A stretch of 64,000 nucleotides of DNA from Halorubrum sp. Atlit-26R (GCF_003666015.1 NZ_QPLT01000010.1:62001-126000), one strand, 5' to 3'. Positions 1 to 8,816 are shown, counted from the first letter of the stretch. Numbers and translations: made by a program. Notes: generated by a model not told the origin, from the sequence alone.

Positions 1-1
1 C

Positions 2-436
2 CGGTTCGCGCACGCCGGACGGGGGCGCCTCTCGGAGGCCGACCGCACCGCCGTCGCCGACGCCATCGAGACGGTGGGTATCGGCGACCTGACCGACCGG
101 CTCGTCTCGGAGCTGTCCGGCGGGCAGAAGCAGCGGGCGTACATCGCGCGCGCCCTGGCGAGCGACGCGGACCTGCTCGCGCTCGACGAGCCGACGGTCG
201 GCGTCGACGCCGAGTCGCGCGACGCCTTTTACGCCCTCCTCGACGACCTCAACGACGAGGGGATCACGATCATCCTCATCGAGCACGACATCGGCGTCGT
301 CACCGACCGCGCGAACCGCATCGCCTGTATCAACACCGAGCTGTACCACCACGGAGACACCGAGTCGTTCGTCGAGAGCGACGCCCTCGCCGAGGCGTAC
401 GGAACGACGGGACAGGTCGTCCACCACCACCACTGA
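2..436 (+). CDS. znuC: Zinc/manganese ABC transporter ATP-binding protein, 5' truncated
   Basis: Only the C-terminal 144 residues are in the window; the frame is open to base 2 and the gene begins upstream. Visible are the ABC signature LSGGQ followed by KQRAYIARAL, the Walker B segment LLALDEP and the switch histidine in IEHDIG. The protein would hydrolyse ATP on the cytoplasmic face to drive metal uptake. It overlaps the next gene, an ABC-3 metal permease, by one base, which supports the Znu/Mnt assignment. The C-terminus ends in four histidines, a possible metal-binding tail. The exact metal (Zn or Mn) cannot be told from this part. Confidence 0.85.
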   Translation, partial: RFAHAGRGRLSEADRTAVADAIETVGIGDLTDRLVSELSGGQKQRAYIARALASDADLLALDEPTVGVDAESRDAFYALLDDLNDEGITIILIEHDIGVVTDRANRIACINTELYHHGDTESFVESDALAEAYGTTGQVVHHHH

Positions 437-1506
437 TGAGCGGGAGCAGCTCCGCTGACGGCGAGGCGGCGGCCGAGGCCATCGAGGGACCGGGCCGCGG
501 ACTCCGGCGGCGTGCCGAACTCGCCGGGGTCGGCCTCACCGGGATCGTCGCCGTCGGCATGCTCGGCTTCCTCCTGCTCTACTGGGCGCAGGACCTCCCG
601 GTGGCAAGCGACCTGTACGCCGCGTTCCGCTCGCTCGGCCGGGGGATGGACGCCGCGTTCGGCACGAACGTGTTCCGGCACCCGATCATGTGGCAGTCGA
701 TGGCGGTGGGCGTGCTCGTCGGGGTGGTCGCGCCGCTCGTCGGCTCCTTCCTCGTCCACCGCGAGATGGCGCTGATCGGCGAGACGCTCGCGCACACCGC
801 GTTCGCCGGCGTCGCGGTCGGGATCCTCGTCACCTCCTCGACCGGGTGGAACGGGTCGCTGCTGCTCGTCGCGCTCGCGGTCGGCATCCTCGGCGCGCTC
901 GCGGTCCAGTGGCTCACCGAGCGCACCGACGCCTACGGCGACGTGCCCATCGCGATCATGCTCAGCGGGAGCTTCGCGGTCGGCACGCTGATCATCAGCT
1001 ACGGCGACGGGCTCACCGGGGTCAACGTCGAGGGGTTCCTGTTCGGGAACCTCGCGGTGGTCACGCCGGAGGGCGCGCGCCTGATGGGCGCGCTCTCCCT
1101 GATCGTCGTCGCCGGCGTGGCGCTGACGTACAAGCAGCTCCTCTTCATCACCTTCGACGAGCAGGCCGCGCGGGTCGCGCGGCTGAACGTCACCGGCTAC
1201 AACACCCTGCTCGTGGTGTTGACCGCGGTCGTCGTAGTCGGCGCGATGCAGGTGCTCGGGGTCATCCTCGTCGCCGCGATGCTGGTCGTCCCCGTCGCGG
1301 CCGCCTCGCAGGTCGCCCGGAGCTTCCGCGAGACGATGTACCTCGGCGTGATCTTCGGGCAGCTGTCGGTGCTCGGCGGCTTCGCCGTCTCGATCGGGTT
1401 CGGGCTCCCCTCCGGGGGATCGATCGTCGTCACGGCCATCGCGGTGTACCTCGCGAGCGTCGTCGGCTCGGGCTCCTCCGTGACGGCCGTCTCCGCGCAC
1501 GGATAA
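436..1506 (+). CDS. znuB: ABC-3 family metal permease (ZnuB/MntB-like)
   Basis: 356-aa polytopic membrane protein of the ABC-3 family that forms the channel of a Zn2+/Mn2+ importer. The typical stretch around residues 95-130 (REMALIGETLAHTAFAGVAV) and the many glycine-rich hydrophobic segments are visible. The N-terminal 40 residues are a hydrophilic, acidic extension before the first membrane helix. The ATG overlaps the last base of the stop codon of the ATPase gene, so the two are translationally linked. No substrate-binding protein follows; it is presumably upstream of the window. Confidence 0.88.
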   Translation: MSGSSSADGEAAAEAIEGPGRGLRRRAELAGVGLTGIVAVGMLGFLLLYWAQDLPVASDLYAAFRSLGRGMDAAFGTNVFRHPIMWQSMAVGVLVGVVAPLVGSFLVHREMALIGETLAHTAFAGVAVGILVTSSTGWNGSLLLVALAVGILGALAVQWLTERTDAYGDVPIAIMLSGSFAVGTLIISYGDGLTGVNVEGFLFGNLAVVTPEGARLMGALSLIVVAGVALTYKQLLFITFDEQAARVARLNVTGYNTLLVVLTAVVVVGAMQVLGVILVAAMLVVPVAAASQVARSFRETMYLGVIFGQLSVLGGFAVSIGFGLPSGGSIVVTAIAVYLASVVGSGSSVTAVSAHG

Positions 1507-1593
1507 GTCCGGACGGCCCCCGCGGTTCCAGTCGGTGAGCCGGGCCGCGTCCGGTTTCCACAGACCCTTATGTCGCGGCCACGACCCACATCT

Positions 1594-1878
1594 ATGGGAG
1601 ATACCGAGACCTACACGGTCACCGGCCCCGACGGTGACGAAGAGTCGTTCGAACTGCCCGCCGGCCTCGTCGACGTGCTCAGCGAGCAGGGCGAGCCCGC
1701 GACCGCCGTCGTCTCCGACGTGGTCGTTCAGGCGATGGCCCAGCAGGCGCACGTCATCGTCCACCACAGCGAGGGCGATGTCCCCGAGGACATCGCGGAG
1801 ATGAACGAGACGGCCGCGGAGCTGTTCGAGGAGCGGTTCGGCCAGCCGCTCGAAGAGGCGCTCGGCCACTCGCACTGA
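1594..1878 (+). CDS. Small conserved haloarchaeal protein (DUF7545-like)
   Basis: 94-aa acidic protein whose central part reads as a short beta segment, ELPAGLVDVLSEQG, then a helical region containing AQQAHVIVHHSEGD. I recall such proteins as a haloarchaeal family of unknown function (DUF7545, name from memory). The start at 1594 was chosen over an upstream in-frame ATG at 1570 because a TATA-like box (CCTTATG, about 1565-1571) is centred 26 nt before it, the normal leaderless spacing. It follows the metal transporter and has histidines near its middle and end, but a role in metal handling is only a guess. Confidence 0.75.
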   Translation: MGDTETYTVTGPDGDEESFELPAGLVDVLSEQGEPATAVVSDVVVQAMAQQAHVIVHHSEGDVPEDIAEMNETAAELFEERFGQPLEEALGHSH

Positions 1879-1977
1879 GCGGCTTCGACCCGCCTTTCGA
1901 CCGATCCGGCCCGTCGAACCGACCGAACGAGTTCGGCTGACGGGGCGCTTAAACCGATGGAGACCCTACTTTTCGGC

Positions 1978-2421
1978 ATGCCTACCGACCCGGACGGCGC
2001 GGACGCGCCGGTGTTGATCTTCGACGGCGACTGCCCGTACTGCTCGGTCGCGGCGGTCGCGCTCCGCCGGCTCGACGGCGTGGTCGCGGTCCCGTGGGAG
2101 GCCGACCCGGTCGGCCCGTTCCTCGACGCGCAGTTCGGCTCCCGCCCGTTCGCGATGGTGCTCGTCGACCCCGCCGAGCGCCGGGTGTACGCCGGGCGGT
2201 CCGCCGCCGAGGAACTGGCGGAGCGCGCGGGCACCCCCGGGATCGTCGGGGGGCTCGTCCGCGACAACTACGACCGCATCGCCGACGTCGTCGGGACGCT
2301 CTCCGGCCGCGGCCGCGACCCGGCCGACTTCCACGACACGTACCGCCTCGACGACGAGGCGAACGACCTGGTCGGTTCGCTCCGGGCGGCCGCCGACGAG
2401 GCGCCGGCCGCGCTGTCGTGA
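1978..2421 (+). CDS. DCC-family thiol-disulfide oxidoreductase (DUF393)
   Basis: 147-aa protein starting with a beta strand that leads into FDGDCPYC, the hallmark DxDCPxC motif of the DCC/YuxK (DUF393) family, thioredoxin-fold proteins presumed to act in thiol-disulfide exchange. The two cysteines of CPYC are the likely redox pair. The ATG at 1978 is preferred to one at 1957: the box GCTTAAA (about 1948-1953) lies 27 nt upstream of 1978 but only a few bases from 1957, so 1957 would be untranscribed in a leaderless message. The next gene follows after 48 bases in the same direction. Confidence 0.82.
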   Translation: MPTDPDGADAPVLIFDGDCPYCSVAAVALRRLDGVVAVPWEADPVGPFLDAQFGSRPFAMVLVDPAERRVYAGRSAAEELAERAGTPGIVGGLVRDNYDRIADVVGTLSGRGRDPADFHDTYRLDDEANDLVGSLRAAADEAPAALS

Positions 2422-2469
2422 GCGCGGCGGTGACCGAGCGGTGATCGACGTGCCGGCGGTGATCGACGG

Positions 2470-2943
2470 ATGAGCGGCGGCACCGGCGGCAGCTACACGC
2501 TCGTCGTCGCCCTCGCGGAGGACGCGACGGTTACGGCGGGCGCGCTCGGCGAGCATCGCCTCCCGGCCGGCGCGTACGCGTACACGGGGAGCGCGCTCGG
2601 CGCGGGAGGGTTCTCGCGCGTCGACAGACACCGGCGGACCGCCCGCGGCGATAACGACACCCGGCACTGGCACGTCGACTACCTGCTCGGCCGCCCGGCC
2701 GCGCGGATCGACCGCGTCGTGCGCAGCGTCGGCGTCGACGTCGAGTGCGCGGTCGCCGAGCGCCTCCCGGCCGGTCCTATCGAGGGGTTCGGCGCCTCCG
2801 ACTGCGGCTGTCCGAGCCACCTGTCCGCCGGCGACGCGCTCGACGCCCTCGCTGAGCGCGCGCTGGCGGCGCACGAGGCCGCGGTCGCGGCGTCGGACAA
2901 TCCGGACGCGACCGTCGAGGTCGTCGCGGGCTCGGCGGAGTGA
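2470..2943 (+). CDS. DUF123 / GIY-YIG-related protein
   Basis: 157-aa protein matching the DUF123 domain: a Tyr-rich opening (SYTLVVAL), then YTGSALG, a basic RHRRTARG segment, HWHVDYLLG, and a C-terminal GASDCGCPSHL cysteine-histidine cluster. DUF123 is related to the GIY-YIG nuclease fold and in some archaea is fused or adjacent to endonuclease III, so a DNA-repair role is possible but unproven. Probably co-transcribed with the DCC protein gene upstream. The region just after its stop holds three imperfect repeats. Confidence 0.82.
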   Translation: MSGGTGGSYTLVVALAEDATVTAGALGEHRLPAGAYAYTGSALGAGGFSRVDRHRRTARGDNDTRHWHVDYLLGRPAARIDRVVRSVGVDVECAVAERLPAGPIEGFGASDCGCPSHLSAGDALDALAERALAAHEAAVAASDNPDATVEVVAGSAE

Positions 2944-3006
2944 GACCGTCCGGACCGCGCCTGGTGCCGTCAGGACCGCGTCCGCTGCCGTCCGGACCGC
3001 GCCCGG
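2944..3006. repeat. Three imperfect repeats around CCGTCCGGACCGCG
   Basis: Between two convergent genes the motif CCGTCCGGACCGCG occurs three times at roughly 20-25 base intervals, the middle copy reading CCGTCAGGACCGCG. The repeats fill almost the whole gap. The motif contains the palindrome TCCGGA. No function is evident; it may help terminate or separate the convergent transcripts. Confidence 0.5.
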
Positions 3007-3489
3007 TCAGAGGTCGTAGCGCTCGACCACCTGCCGCAACTGCTCCTCGCGGCCGTCCATGGCGTCGTCGCGGAGGACTTCCTCGTCCTCGGTCGGACAG
3101 TCCAGCGCGGGGACCGGCGTCGGGCGGCCGTCGTCGTCGAGCGCGACGAACGTGAAGTAGGAGGTTGTCGTCCGTCGCGTCTCGTCCGTTCGGGGGTTCT
3201 CGGCGCGCACGTCCACCTTCACGTCGACGCTCGTCCGGCCGGTGTTGAACACGTACCCCTCGACGATGGCGACCTCGCCCATCTCGATGGGGGAGATGAA
3301 GTCGACGTGGTCCATCGAGGCGGTGACCACCTGCCGGTTCGAAAAGCGCATGCCGGCGATGGCGCCGCAGATGTCCATCCAGTGCAACACGGCGCCCCCG
3401 AGCGCGCGGCCGAGGTTGTTCGTGTCGTTCGGGAGCAGCATCTCCGTCATCTCGGTGTGCGAGGAGGCGAGCGTGGCCGTCTCGTCCAT
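3007..3489 (-). CDS. Hotdog-fold acyl-CoA thioesterase (YciA-like)
   Basis: 160-aa single hotdog domain protein. The segment LPNDTNNLGRALGGAVLHWM followed by DICGAIAGMRFS and MDHVDFISPIEMGEV matches cytoplasmic acyl-CoA thioesterases of the YciA/BACH type, in which Asn/Asp and the HWMD helix line the active site. It would hydrolyse acyl-CoA to free acid and CoA. A TATA-like TTCAAG (about 3512-3517) sits 26 nt upstream of the ATG. It is convergent with the DUF123 gene and monocistronic as far as can be seen. Confidence 0.85.
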   Translation of the reverse strand: MDETATLASSHTEMTEMLLPNDTNNLGRALGGAVLHWMDICGAIAGMRFSNRQVVTASMDHVDFISPIEMGEVAIVEGYVFNTGRTSVDVKVDVRAENPRTDETRRTTTSYFTFVALDDDGRPTPVPALDCPTEDEEVLRDDAMDGREEQLRQVVERYDL

Positions 3490-3559
3490 ACCCGCCGTGG
3501 GAGGGCGGGCGACTTGAACGGCCGGCTTCGCCGGCGGCGCGGCGGGAAGCGAAGCCCCC

Positions 3560-4018
3560 TCAGCGCTCCTCGGAGGGGTCGCCGTCGCCGCCGAACCGGA
3601 TCGAGTCCTGGGAGCGGCCCGCCTCGTCTATCACCTCGTCGGTCACGACGATCGGACAGTCGACCCGCACGGCGAGCGCGAGCGCGTCCGAGGGCCGGGC
3701 GTCGAAGACGAACCGCTCCGGCTCGCCGTCGTCGTAGCGCTCGGCGTCGACCTTCGCGTAGAAGGTGCCGTCGCGGAGGTCGTCGACGCGGACGCGGTCG
3801 ATGGCGCCGCCGAACTCCGTGAGGATGTCGACGAGGAGGTCGTGCGTGAGCGGTCGGTCGAACGGTTCGCCCTCTAAGGCCATCCCGATCGAGCGGGCCT
3901 GATCGCCGCTGACGAATATCGGGACGTACTCGCCGCGCGCCGAGAGGATCACCGCCGGGACGTCGCCGCTCGGCGCCGAGCCCGCGCCGACCCCGACGAC
4001 CTCGGCTTCGTGTTCCAT
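3560..4018 (-). CDS. Bifunctional nuclease family protein (DUF151)
   Basis: 152-aa protein of the DUF151/bifunctional nuclease family. Seen in order are ILSARGEYVPIFVSGDQA, DRPLTHDLLVDIL and the conserved FDARPSDALALAVRVDCPIVV block. Plant and bacterial members have been linked to RNase/DNase activity; the archaeal function is not established. The start at 4018 (MEHEAEV) is preferred to 4057 because GTATTCAA (about 4039-4047) lies about 26 nt upstream of it. Confidence 0.85.
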   Translation of the reverse strand: MEHEAEVVGVGAGSAPSGDVPAVILSARGEYVPIFVSGDQARSIGMALEGEPFDRPLTHDLLVDILTEFGGAIDRVRVDDLRDGTFYAKVDAERYDDGEPERFVFDARPSDALALAVRVDCPIVVTDEVIDEAGRSQDSIRFGGDGDPSEER

Positions 4019-4085
4019 ACGCGAACGTGGTGGCGGCGGCTTGAATACCTGTCCCACGCGCGACCTCCGGGCGGCCCCGGCCTCG

Positions 4086-4811
4086 TCAGTCCGACGCCCG
4101 GTACCAGTACGCCCACGCGAGCGTGAACACGAGCGCGGCGCCGACGAAGAAGACGACGCCGGGCTCGACGAGCGAGACGGCGTACTCGGCGAGCGGGTCG
4201 CCGACGAGTTCGATCGCCCCGTCGGTGCCCTCGGCGGCGGTGTTCTGGTCCGGCACGCTCTCTATCGTGGGGCCGTCGGCGCCGTCCGTCGCGCCCCCGT
4301 CGCCGCCGGCCGTGGTGGCCGTCCCCGCGTCGTCGCCGCCGGAGCGGGCGGTGAACCGCGACCCGCCGAGCGACCCGACGGCGAGGAGACGCTGGGCCGC
4401 GAGCGCTGCGAGGCCGATGATCCCGTAGCCGCCGAGCAGGCGCATCAGCGCGGTCTTGATCCCGCTCGACTCCTCGGAGCCGCCCGAGAACAGCACGAGC
4501 GGCTCGTCCGCGGCGGCGTATACGTCCATCTCGCGGCCCTTCTCGGAGTAGGCGGTGTCGACGACGTCGACGAGGTCGGCCTCGTCGAGCCGCGAGAGGT
4601 GGTACTGGACGTTCTGGAGCGAGGTGTCGACCTCGTCGGCGATCTCGGACTTCGTCGCCGGGCGGTCGTGGAGCGTCGAAAGGATGGCCCGCGCCGTCTC
4701 GGATCCGAGGGCGGCGATGAGGTCGTCGGCCTCGTCGTCGTCGACGCCGACGACCCGGGGCTCGCGCTCCTCGGGGGTCGCGTCCGGCAGGGAGGGCAAC
4801 AGCCGGGACAT
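4086..4811 (-). CDS. ArsR-like winged-helix regulator with C-terminal membrane helix
   Basis: 241-aa protein. Residues 30-105 form a winged helix: LGSETARAILSTLHDRPATK, SEIADEVDTSLQNVQYHLSRL and a wing ending in YSEKGREMDVYAA. A long Ser/Gly/Thr/Asp-rich linker follows, and the C-terminus has a hydrophobic helix (VFFVGAALVFTLAWAYWY), so the regulator is probably anchored to the membrane. A second hydrophobic stretch lies near residues 145-165. It is transcribed divergently from the TraB-family gene; the TATA-like box lies in the AT-rich stretch near 4834-4846. Target genes are unknown, but regulation of the adjacent TraB/protease pair is plausible. Confidence 0.82.
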   Translation of the reverse strand: MSRLLPSLPDATPEEREPRVVGVDDDEADDLIAALGSETARAILSTLHDRPATKSEIADEVDTSLQNVQYHLSRLDEADLVDVVDTAYSEKGREMDVYAAADEPLVLFSGGSEESSGIKTALMRLLGGYGIIGLAALAAQRLLAVGSLGGSRFTARSGGDDAGTATTAGGDGGATDGADGPTIESVPDQNTAAEGTDGAIELVGDPLAEYAVSLVEPGVVFFVGAALVFTLAWAYWYRASD

Positions 4812-4939
4812 ACGAACACGTGAGACGCGTGAGAATACAAATTTGTTGGATCGGCGGGAACGCGCGGACGGTCGGGGTGCGGCCCGGAGCCAGCGACCGA
4901 CTCACAAACCCTAAACGCGGTGACCGAGTACGAGGGGTG

Positions 4940-6715
4940 ATGACAGAGCCGTCACGGGGGAGCGAGGAGGCGCCCCCGTCGACCGACCGATCCCCGCGGG
5001 CCGACGGCGGCGACCTCGACGGCGCGCCGCGCGGCGACGCGGCCGGCGAGGGAGAGGTCACGGTCGTCGGGACCGCGCACGTGTCGGAGCGCTCCGTCGA
5101 CGAGGTCGAGGAGACGATCGAGCGGGAGCGCCCCGACGTCGTCGCCGTCGAGCTCGACGAGGGGCGCTACCGCCAGCTCAACGGCGAGACCCCCGACGAC
5201 CTCGACGCCGGCGACCTGCTCAAGGGGAACACCGTGTTCCAGTTCCTCGCGTACTGGATGCTCTCGTACGTCCAGACCCAGCTGGGCGAGCGGTTCGACA
5301 TCGAGCCGGGGGCGGACATGAAGGCCGCCGTCGACCTCGCCGAGTCGCTCGGCATCGACGTCGCCCTCGTCGACCGCGACATCCAGACGACGATCCAGCG
5401 CTTCTGGGCCCGCATGACGGTTACCGAAAAGCTCCGGCTCGTCGGGGGACTGGCGTTCGGCGTCAGCGACCCGCGCGTCGCCGGCGTCATCGGCGGGCTC
5501 TTCGTCGGGATCCTCGCGGGGCCGGCGATCGGCCTCTTCGGCGGCGCGGTCGGGATCACGACGGCGATCCTGACGAGCGTCGCCGCGGGCGTCCTCGTCG
5601 CGCTCGCCGTCGGGATCGCCGTCGACCAGGTCGGCACGCTCGCGCTCTCGCCGGACCAACGGCTCTACGCCGCGGTCGGCACCGGCCTCGCCGCGGGCGT
5701 CGTCGCCGGGGTCACGGGCGTCGCGAACGGCGTCGTCTCGACGTACCTCGGTGGCTTCCCCGTGACGGCGATCGGCGGGTTCGGGATCGGCATCGGCCTC
5801 GGACTCGTCGTCGGCGCCGTCCTCGCGGTCGCGGTCGGCGCGTTCGCCGGCGGCGACGTCGACGCCGAGGCCGGCGGCATCGAGGAGCTCGACGAGGCCG
5901 ACCTCACCGACACGGACGTGGTGACGATGATGATGGAGGAGTTCCGGCAGTTCTCCCCGGGCGGCGCGGAGGCGCTCATCGACGAGCGCGACGCGTTCAT
6001 CGCCCACCGGCTCGTCGCGCTCCGCGAGGCCGGACACGACGTGGTCGCCGTCGTCGGCGCGGGCCACCGGGCGGGGATCGAGGGGTACCTCGCCGACCCC
6101 GCCAGCCTCCCGCCGATGGAGAGCCTGGTCGGACAGGAGTCCGGCCGCGGGCTCCCGTGGAAGAAGGCGATCGGCTACGCGATCACCGTCGGCTTCGTCG
6201 GCTTCTTCGTCCTGCTCGCGCTCGGCGGGGCCGGGAACGCGTTCCTGCTCCGCCTGTTCGGCGCGTGGTTCCTGATCAACGGCGTCTTCGCGTTCGCGTT
6301 CGCGAAGGTCGCCGGCGCGCGCTGGCTCTCGGCCGGCGTCGGCGGCGCGGTCGCGTGGCTGACCTCGATCAACCCGCTGCTCGCGCCGGGCTGGTTCACG
6401 GGCTACGTCGAGCTCCGCAGCCTGACGGTGAACGTCGCCGACATCGGCGCGCTCAACGACCTGCTCGCCGACGAGACGCGCTCCGCGGCGGAGCTGGTCT
6501 CCGCGATGCTCGACGTGCCGCTGTTCCGGCTCATCGTCGTCGTCGCGATGACGAACGTCGGGAGCATCGTCGCCAGCTTCCTCTTCGCGGCGTACGTCAT
6601 CCCGGCGATGTTCGGCGCCGAGGTGGGCGGCGTCGAGGACGTCGGGCGGCTGCTCGTGGAGGGGGCGCTCAACGGCGCCGACCTCGTGCGCGGCGCCGTG
6701 GGGGGGATCGCATGA
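4940..6715 (+). CDS. TraB-family membrane protein (TraB/PrgY type)
   Basis: 591-aa protein. After a low-complexity N-terminus, residues 35-75 contain VTVVGTAHVSERSVDEVEE and VAVELDEGRYRQLN, the GTAH and E-D-R motifs of the TraB/PrgY (EreA/ChaN-like) fold. The cytosolic domain is interrupted and followed by many Gly/Ala/Val-rich membrane helices (about residues 165-300 and 410-590). Enterococcal TraB/PrgY proteins block peptide-pheromone activity and are thought to be membrane peptidases or sequestering factors; archaeal function is unknown. Its last codon overlaps the start of a site-2-type protease by ATGA, arguing for a shared membrane-proteolysis role. The ATG at 4940 lies about 30 nt after CCTAAACG. 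Confidence 0.85.
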   Translation: MTEPSRGSEEAPPSTDRSPRADGGDLDGAPRGDAAGEGEVTVVGTAHVSERSVDEVEETIERERPDVVAVELDEGRYRQLNGETPDDLDAGDLLKGNTVFQFLAYWMLSYVQTQLGERFDIEPGADMKAAVDLAESLGIDVALVDRDIQTTIQRFWARMTVTEKLRLVGGLAFGVSDPRVAGVIGGLFVGILAGPAIGLFGGAVGITTAILTSVAAGVLVALAVGIAVDQVGTLALSPDQRLYAAVGTGLAAGVVAGVTGVANGVVSTYLGGFPVTAIGGFGIGIGLGLVVGAVLAVAVGAFAGGDVDAEAGGIEELDEADLTDTDVVTMMMEEFRQFSPGGAEALIDERDAFIAHRLVALREAGHDVVAVVGAGHRAGIEGYLADPASLPPMESLVGQESGRGLPWKKAIGYAITVGFVGFFVLLALGGAGNAFLLRLFGAWFLINGVFAFAFAKVAGARWLSAGVGGAVAWLTSINPLLAPGWFTGYVELRSLTVNVADIGALNDLLADETRSAAELVSAMLDVPLFRLIVVVAMTNVGSIVASFLFAAYVIPAMFGAEVGGVEDVGRLLVEGALNGADLVRGAVGGIA

Positions 6716-7386
6716 GCGGCGGCAGCTCGGTCTCCGGGCGACGGATCGCGGGCCTCTACTTCAGCGGGCAGGAGATCCGCGACCTGCTCGTCGCGTGGCT
6801 CGCGCTCGGCGTGGCGTTCATGCTGTTCTTCGTCAACGGCTGGGCCGGGATCGGCCGGATCTTCGCGGCGGGCGTGGTCCCGCCGCTGTTCGTCGCGCTC
6901 GCGACCGCCGGGGTCGCCTTCCTCCTCCACGAGGTCGCGCACAAGGTCGTCGCGGTTCACTACGACCAGGTCGCCGAGTTCCGCGCGGACAACAGCATGC
7001 TGTTTATCGCCGTGATGAGCTCCCTCCTCGGGTTCATCTTCGCGGCGCCCGGCGCCGTCCACCACCGGGGACGGCTGACGCCCCGCGAACACGGTCACAT
7101 CGCGCTCGCCGGGCCGGTCGTGAACCTCGGGCTGATGGTCGCCTTCTTCCCGCTGTTCGCGCTCGGCGGAGTCGTCGGCAGCGAGATCGTCACGATCCTC
7201 GGCGCGCGCGGCATCGCGATCAACGCGTTCCTCGCGGCGTTCAACCTCGTCCCGTACGGCCCCCTCGACGGGAAGACGGTGATGGGGTGGAGCAAGCCGG
7301 TCTGGGCGGCCGTCTTCGTCCCGTCCGTGCTGCTCGCCTTCGGGCTCGTCTTCGTCGTCGGGCTCGGGTTCGGCGGGCCGTTCTGA
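6712..7386 (+). CDS. M50 site-2-type zinc metalloprotease
   Basis: 224-aa integral membrane protein. The zinc-binding HEVAHK motif lies at about residue 66 inside a hydrophobic helix and the third ligand motif is in NLVPYGPLDGK near residue 184, both diagnostic of M50/S2P proteases that cut substrates within the membrane. The N-terminal FSGQEIRDLL motif is typical of haloarchaeal members. It begins inside the stop codon of the TraB-family gene (ATGA), so the pair is probably translated together. It lacks PDZ domains and is at the short end of the family. Confidence 0.88.
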   Translation: MSGGSSVSGRRIAGLYFSGQEIRDLLVAWLALGVAFMLFFVNGWAGIGRIFAAGVVPPLFVALATAGVAFLLHEVAHKVVAVHYDQVAEFRADNSMLFIAVMSSLLGFIFAAPGAVHHRGRLTPREHGHIALAGPVVNLGLMVAFFPLFALGGVVGSEIVTILGARGIAINAFLAAFNLVPYGPLDGKTVMGWSKPVWAAVFVPSVLLAFGLVFVVGLGFGGPF

Positions 7387-7462
7387 TCGCTCGCCGTTCC
7401 CTCCCGCGACCGCTCCCCGCCGGAACGGTGCGCTTTTGCTCCGCGGGCGTGGCCCCTCACAC

Positions 7463-8536
7463 ATGACCGAGGGCAACGGCGGCGACGGCGGCGGGTCGGC
7501 GGGCGACGACGGGGGACCGGACGACGGCGACGAACTCACCTACGCGGACGCGGGCGTCGACGTCGACGCGAGCGAGGCCGCGACCGCGGCGCTGATCGGC
7601 GCGGTCGGGGCGGACACCGAGGCGGCGGGCTCCGGGAGCGAGTACGCCGGCCTGCTCGACATCGGCGACCGCTACCTCGCGCTCGCGACCGACGGCGTCG
7701 GGACGAAGCTGCTCGTCGCGGAGGCGCTCGGCGACTACTCGACGGTCGGGATCGACTGCATCGCGATGAACGTCAACGACCTCGTCGCGGCCGGGGTCCG
7801 CCCCGTCGCGTTCGTCGACTACCTCGCGGTCGACGAGCCGGACGAGCGGTTCGCCGAGCAGGTCGGGGAGGGGCTCTCCCGCGGCGCCGAGCTGGCGGGC
7901 ACAGAACTCGTCGGCGGCGAGACGGCGGTGATGCCGGAGGTCGTCCGCGGGCTCGACCTGGCCGGCACCTGCGCCGGCCTCGCCGCGAAGGACGGCGTGT
8001 TCGACGGACGGGCCGAGCCCGGCGACGCGCTCGTCGGCTGGCGCTCGTCGGGGATCCACTCGAACGGGCTCACGCTGGCCCGGGAGGCCGTCACGCGCGA
8101 CCACGCGTACACCGATCCGTGCCCGTTCGGGGACTACGAGACGCTCGGCGACGCGCTGCTCGAACCGACTCGAATCTACACCGATCTGCTCGACCCGATG
8201 CGCGCCCACGGCGTCCGCGGCGCGGCCCACGTGACGGGCGGCGGCTGGACGAACCTCGAACGGCTCGGCGACAACCGCTACGTGATCGACGACGCCTTCG
8301 AGCCCCAACCGGTGTTCGAGTTCGTTCAGTCCGAGGGGAACGTCTCCGACGAGGAGATGCACCGGACGTTCAACATGGGGACCGGCTTCGTGGCCGCCCT
8401 CGACCCCGACGACGCGACGGCTCTGGCCGACGCCACCGACGGGCGCGTGATCGGCCGCGTCGAGGCTGCCGAGGCGAGTGACGAGGGCGGCGACGAGGGC
8501 GAAGCGACGGTCGCGATCCGCGGACTCGAGCTGTAA
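7463..8536 (+). CDS. purM: Phosphoribosylformylglycinamidine cyclo-ligase
   Basis: 357-aa AIR synthase of de novo purine biosynthesis; it closes the imidazole ring of FGAM using ATP to give AIR. Visible family blocks are TDGVGTKLLVAEALG, DCIAMNVNDLVAAGVRPVAFVDYLAV, ELVGGETAVMPEVV, SSGIHSNGLTLAREAV and HVTGGGWTNLERLG. The N-terminus carries a short acidic/glycine tail common in haloarchaea. The start at 7463 is set by a box in GCTTTTGC (about 7432-7438), 27 nt upstream. Confidence 0.95.
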   Translation: MTEGNGGDGGGSAGDDGGPDDGDELTYADAGVDVDASEAATAALIGAVGADTEAAGSGSEYAGLLDIGDRYLALATDGVGTKLLVAEALGDYSTVGIDCIAMNVNDLVAAGVRPVAFVDYLAVDEPDERFAEQVGEGLSRGAELAGTELVGGETAVMPEVVRGLDLAGTCAGLAAKDGVFDGRAEPGDALVGWRSSGIHSNGLTLAREAVTRDHAYTDPCPFGDYETLGDALLEPTRIYTDLLDPMRAHGVRGAAHVTGGGWTNLERLGDNRYVIDDAFEPQPVFEFVQSEGNVSDEEMHRTFNMGTGFVAALDPDDATALADATDGRVIGRVEAAEASDEGGDEGEATVAIRGLEL

Positions 8537-8641
8537 GGCGTCATCTCCGTGATACCGGAGAGAATCGCGCTCACCTGAGAGATCCGGCGCGAAGTGCTGT
8601 CGAGTGGTCGCTTATGCCCACTGTCTACCTCCGTTCGACCG

Positions 8642-8782
8642 ATGAGTGACGACGAAGAGTCGGACGGCGAGAGCGGAGACGGCGGCGGTGGCGACGGCGA
8701 TCCGAGCCACCTCGACGATGTCGAGGACGGCGCGGGCTGTACGGAGATCTGGGAGCGGCTCTCCGAGCGGCGGGAGGAGTAG
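8642..8782 (+). CDS. Small acidic protein, 46 aa, unknown function
   Basis: 46 codons: an Asp/Glu/Gly/Ser-rich N-terminal half, then DDVEDGAGCTEIWERLSE, which looks like a short amphipathic helix with one cysteine. A TATA-like GCTTATG (about 8609-8615) is centred 29 nt before the ATG, fitting leaderless transcription. I do not recognise a named family. It follows purM by about 105 bases but has its own promoter. Confidence 0.6.
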   Translation: MSDDEESDGESGDGGGGDGDPSHLDDVEDGAGCTEIWERLSERREE

Positions 8783-8816
8783 GGCGCGGTCCGGCGCCGA
8801 TCGGCCCCGCGGAGCG

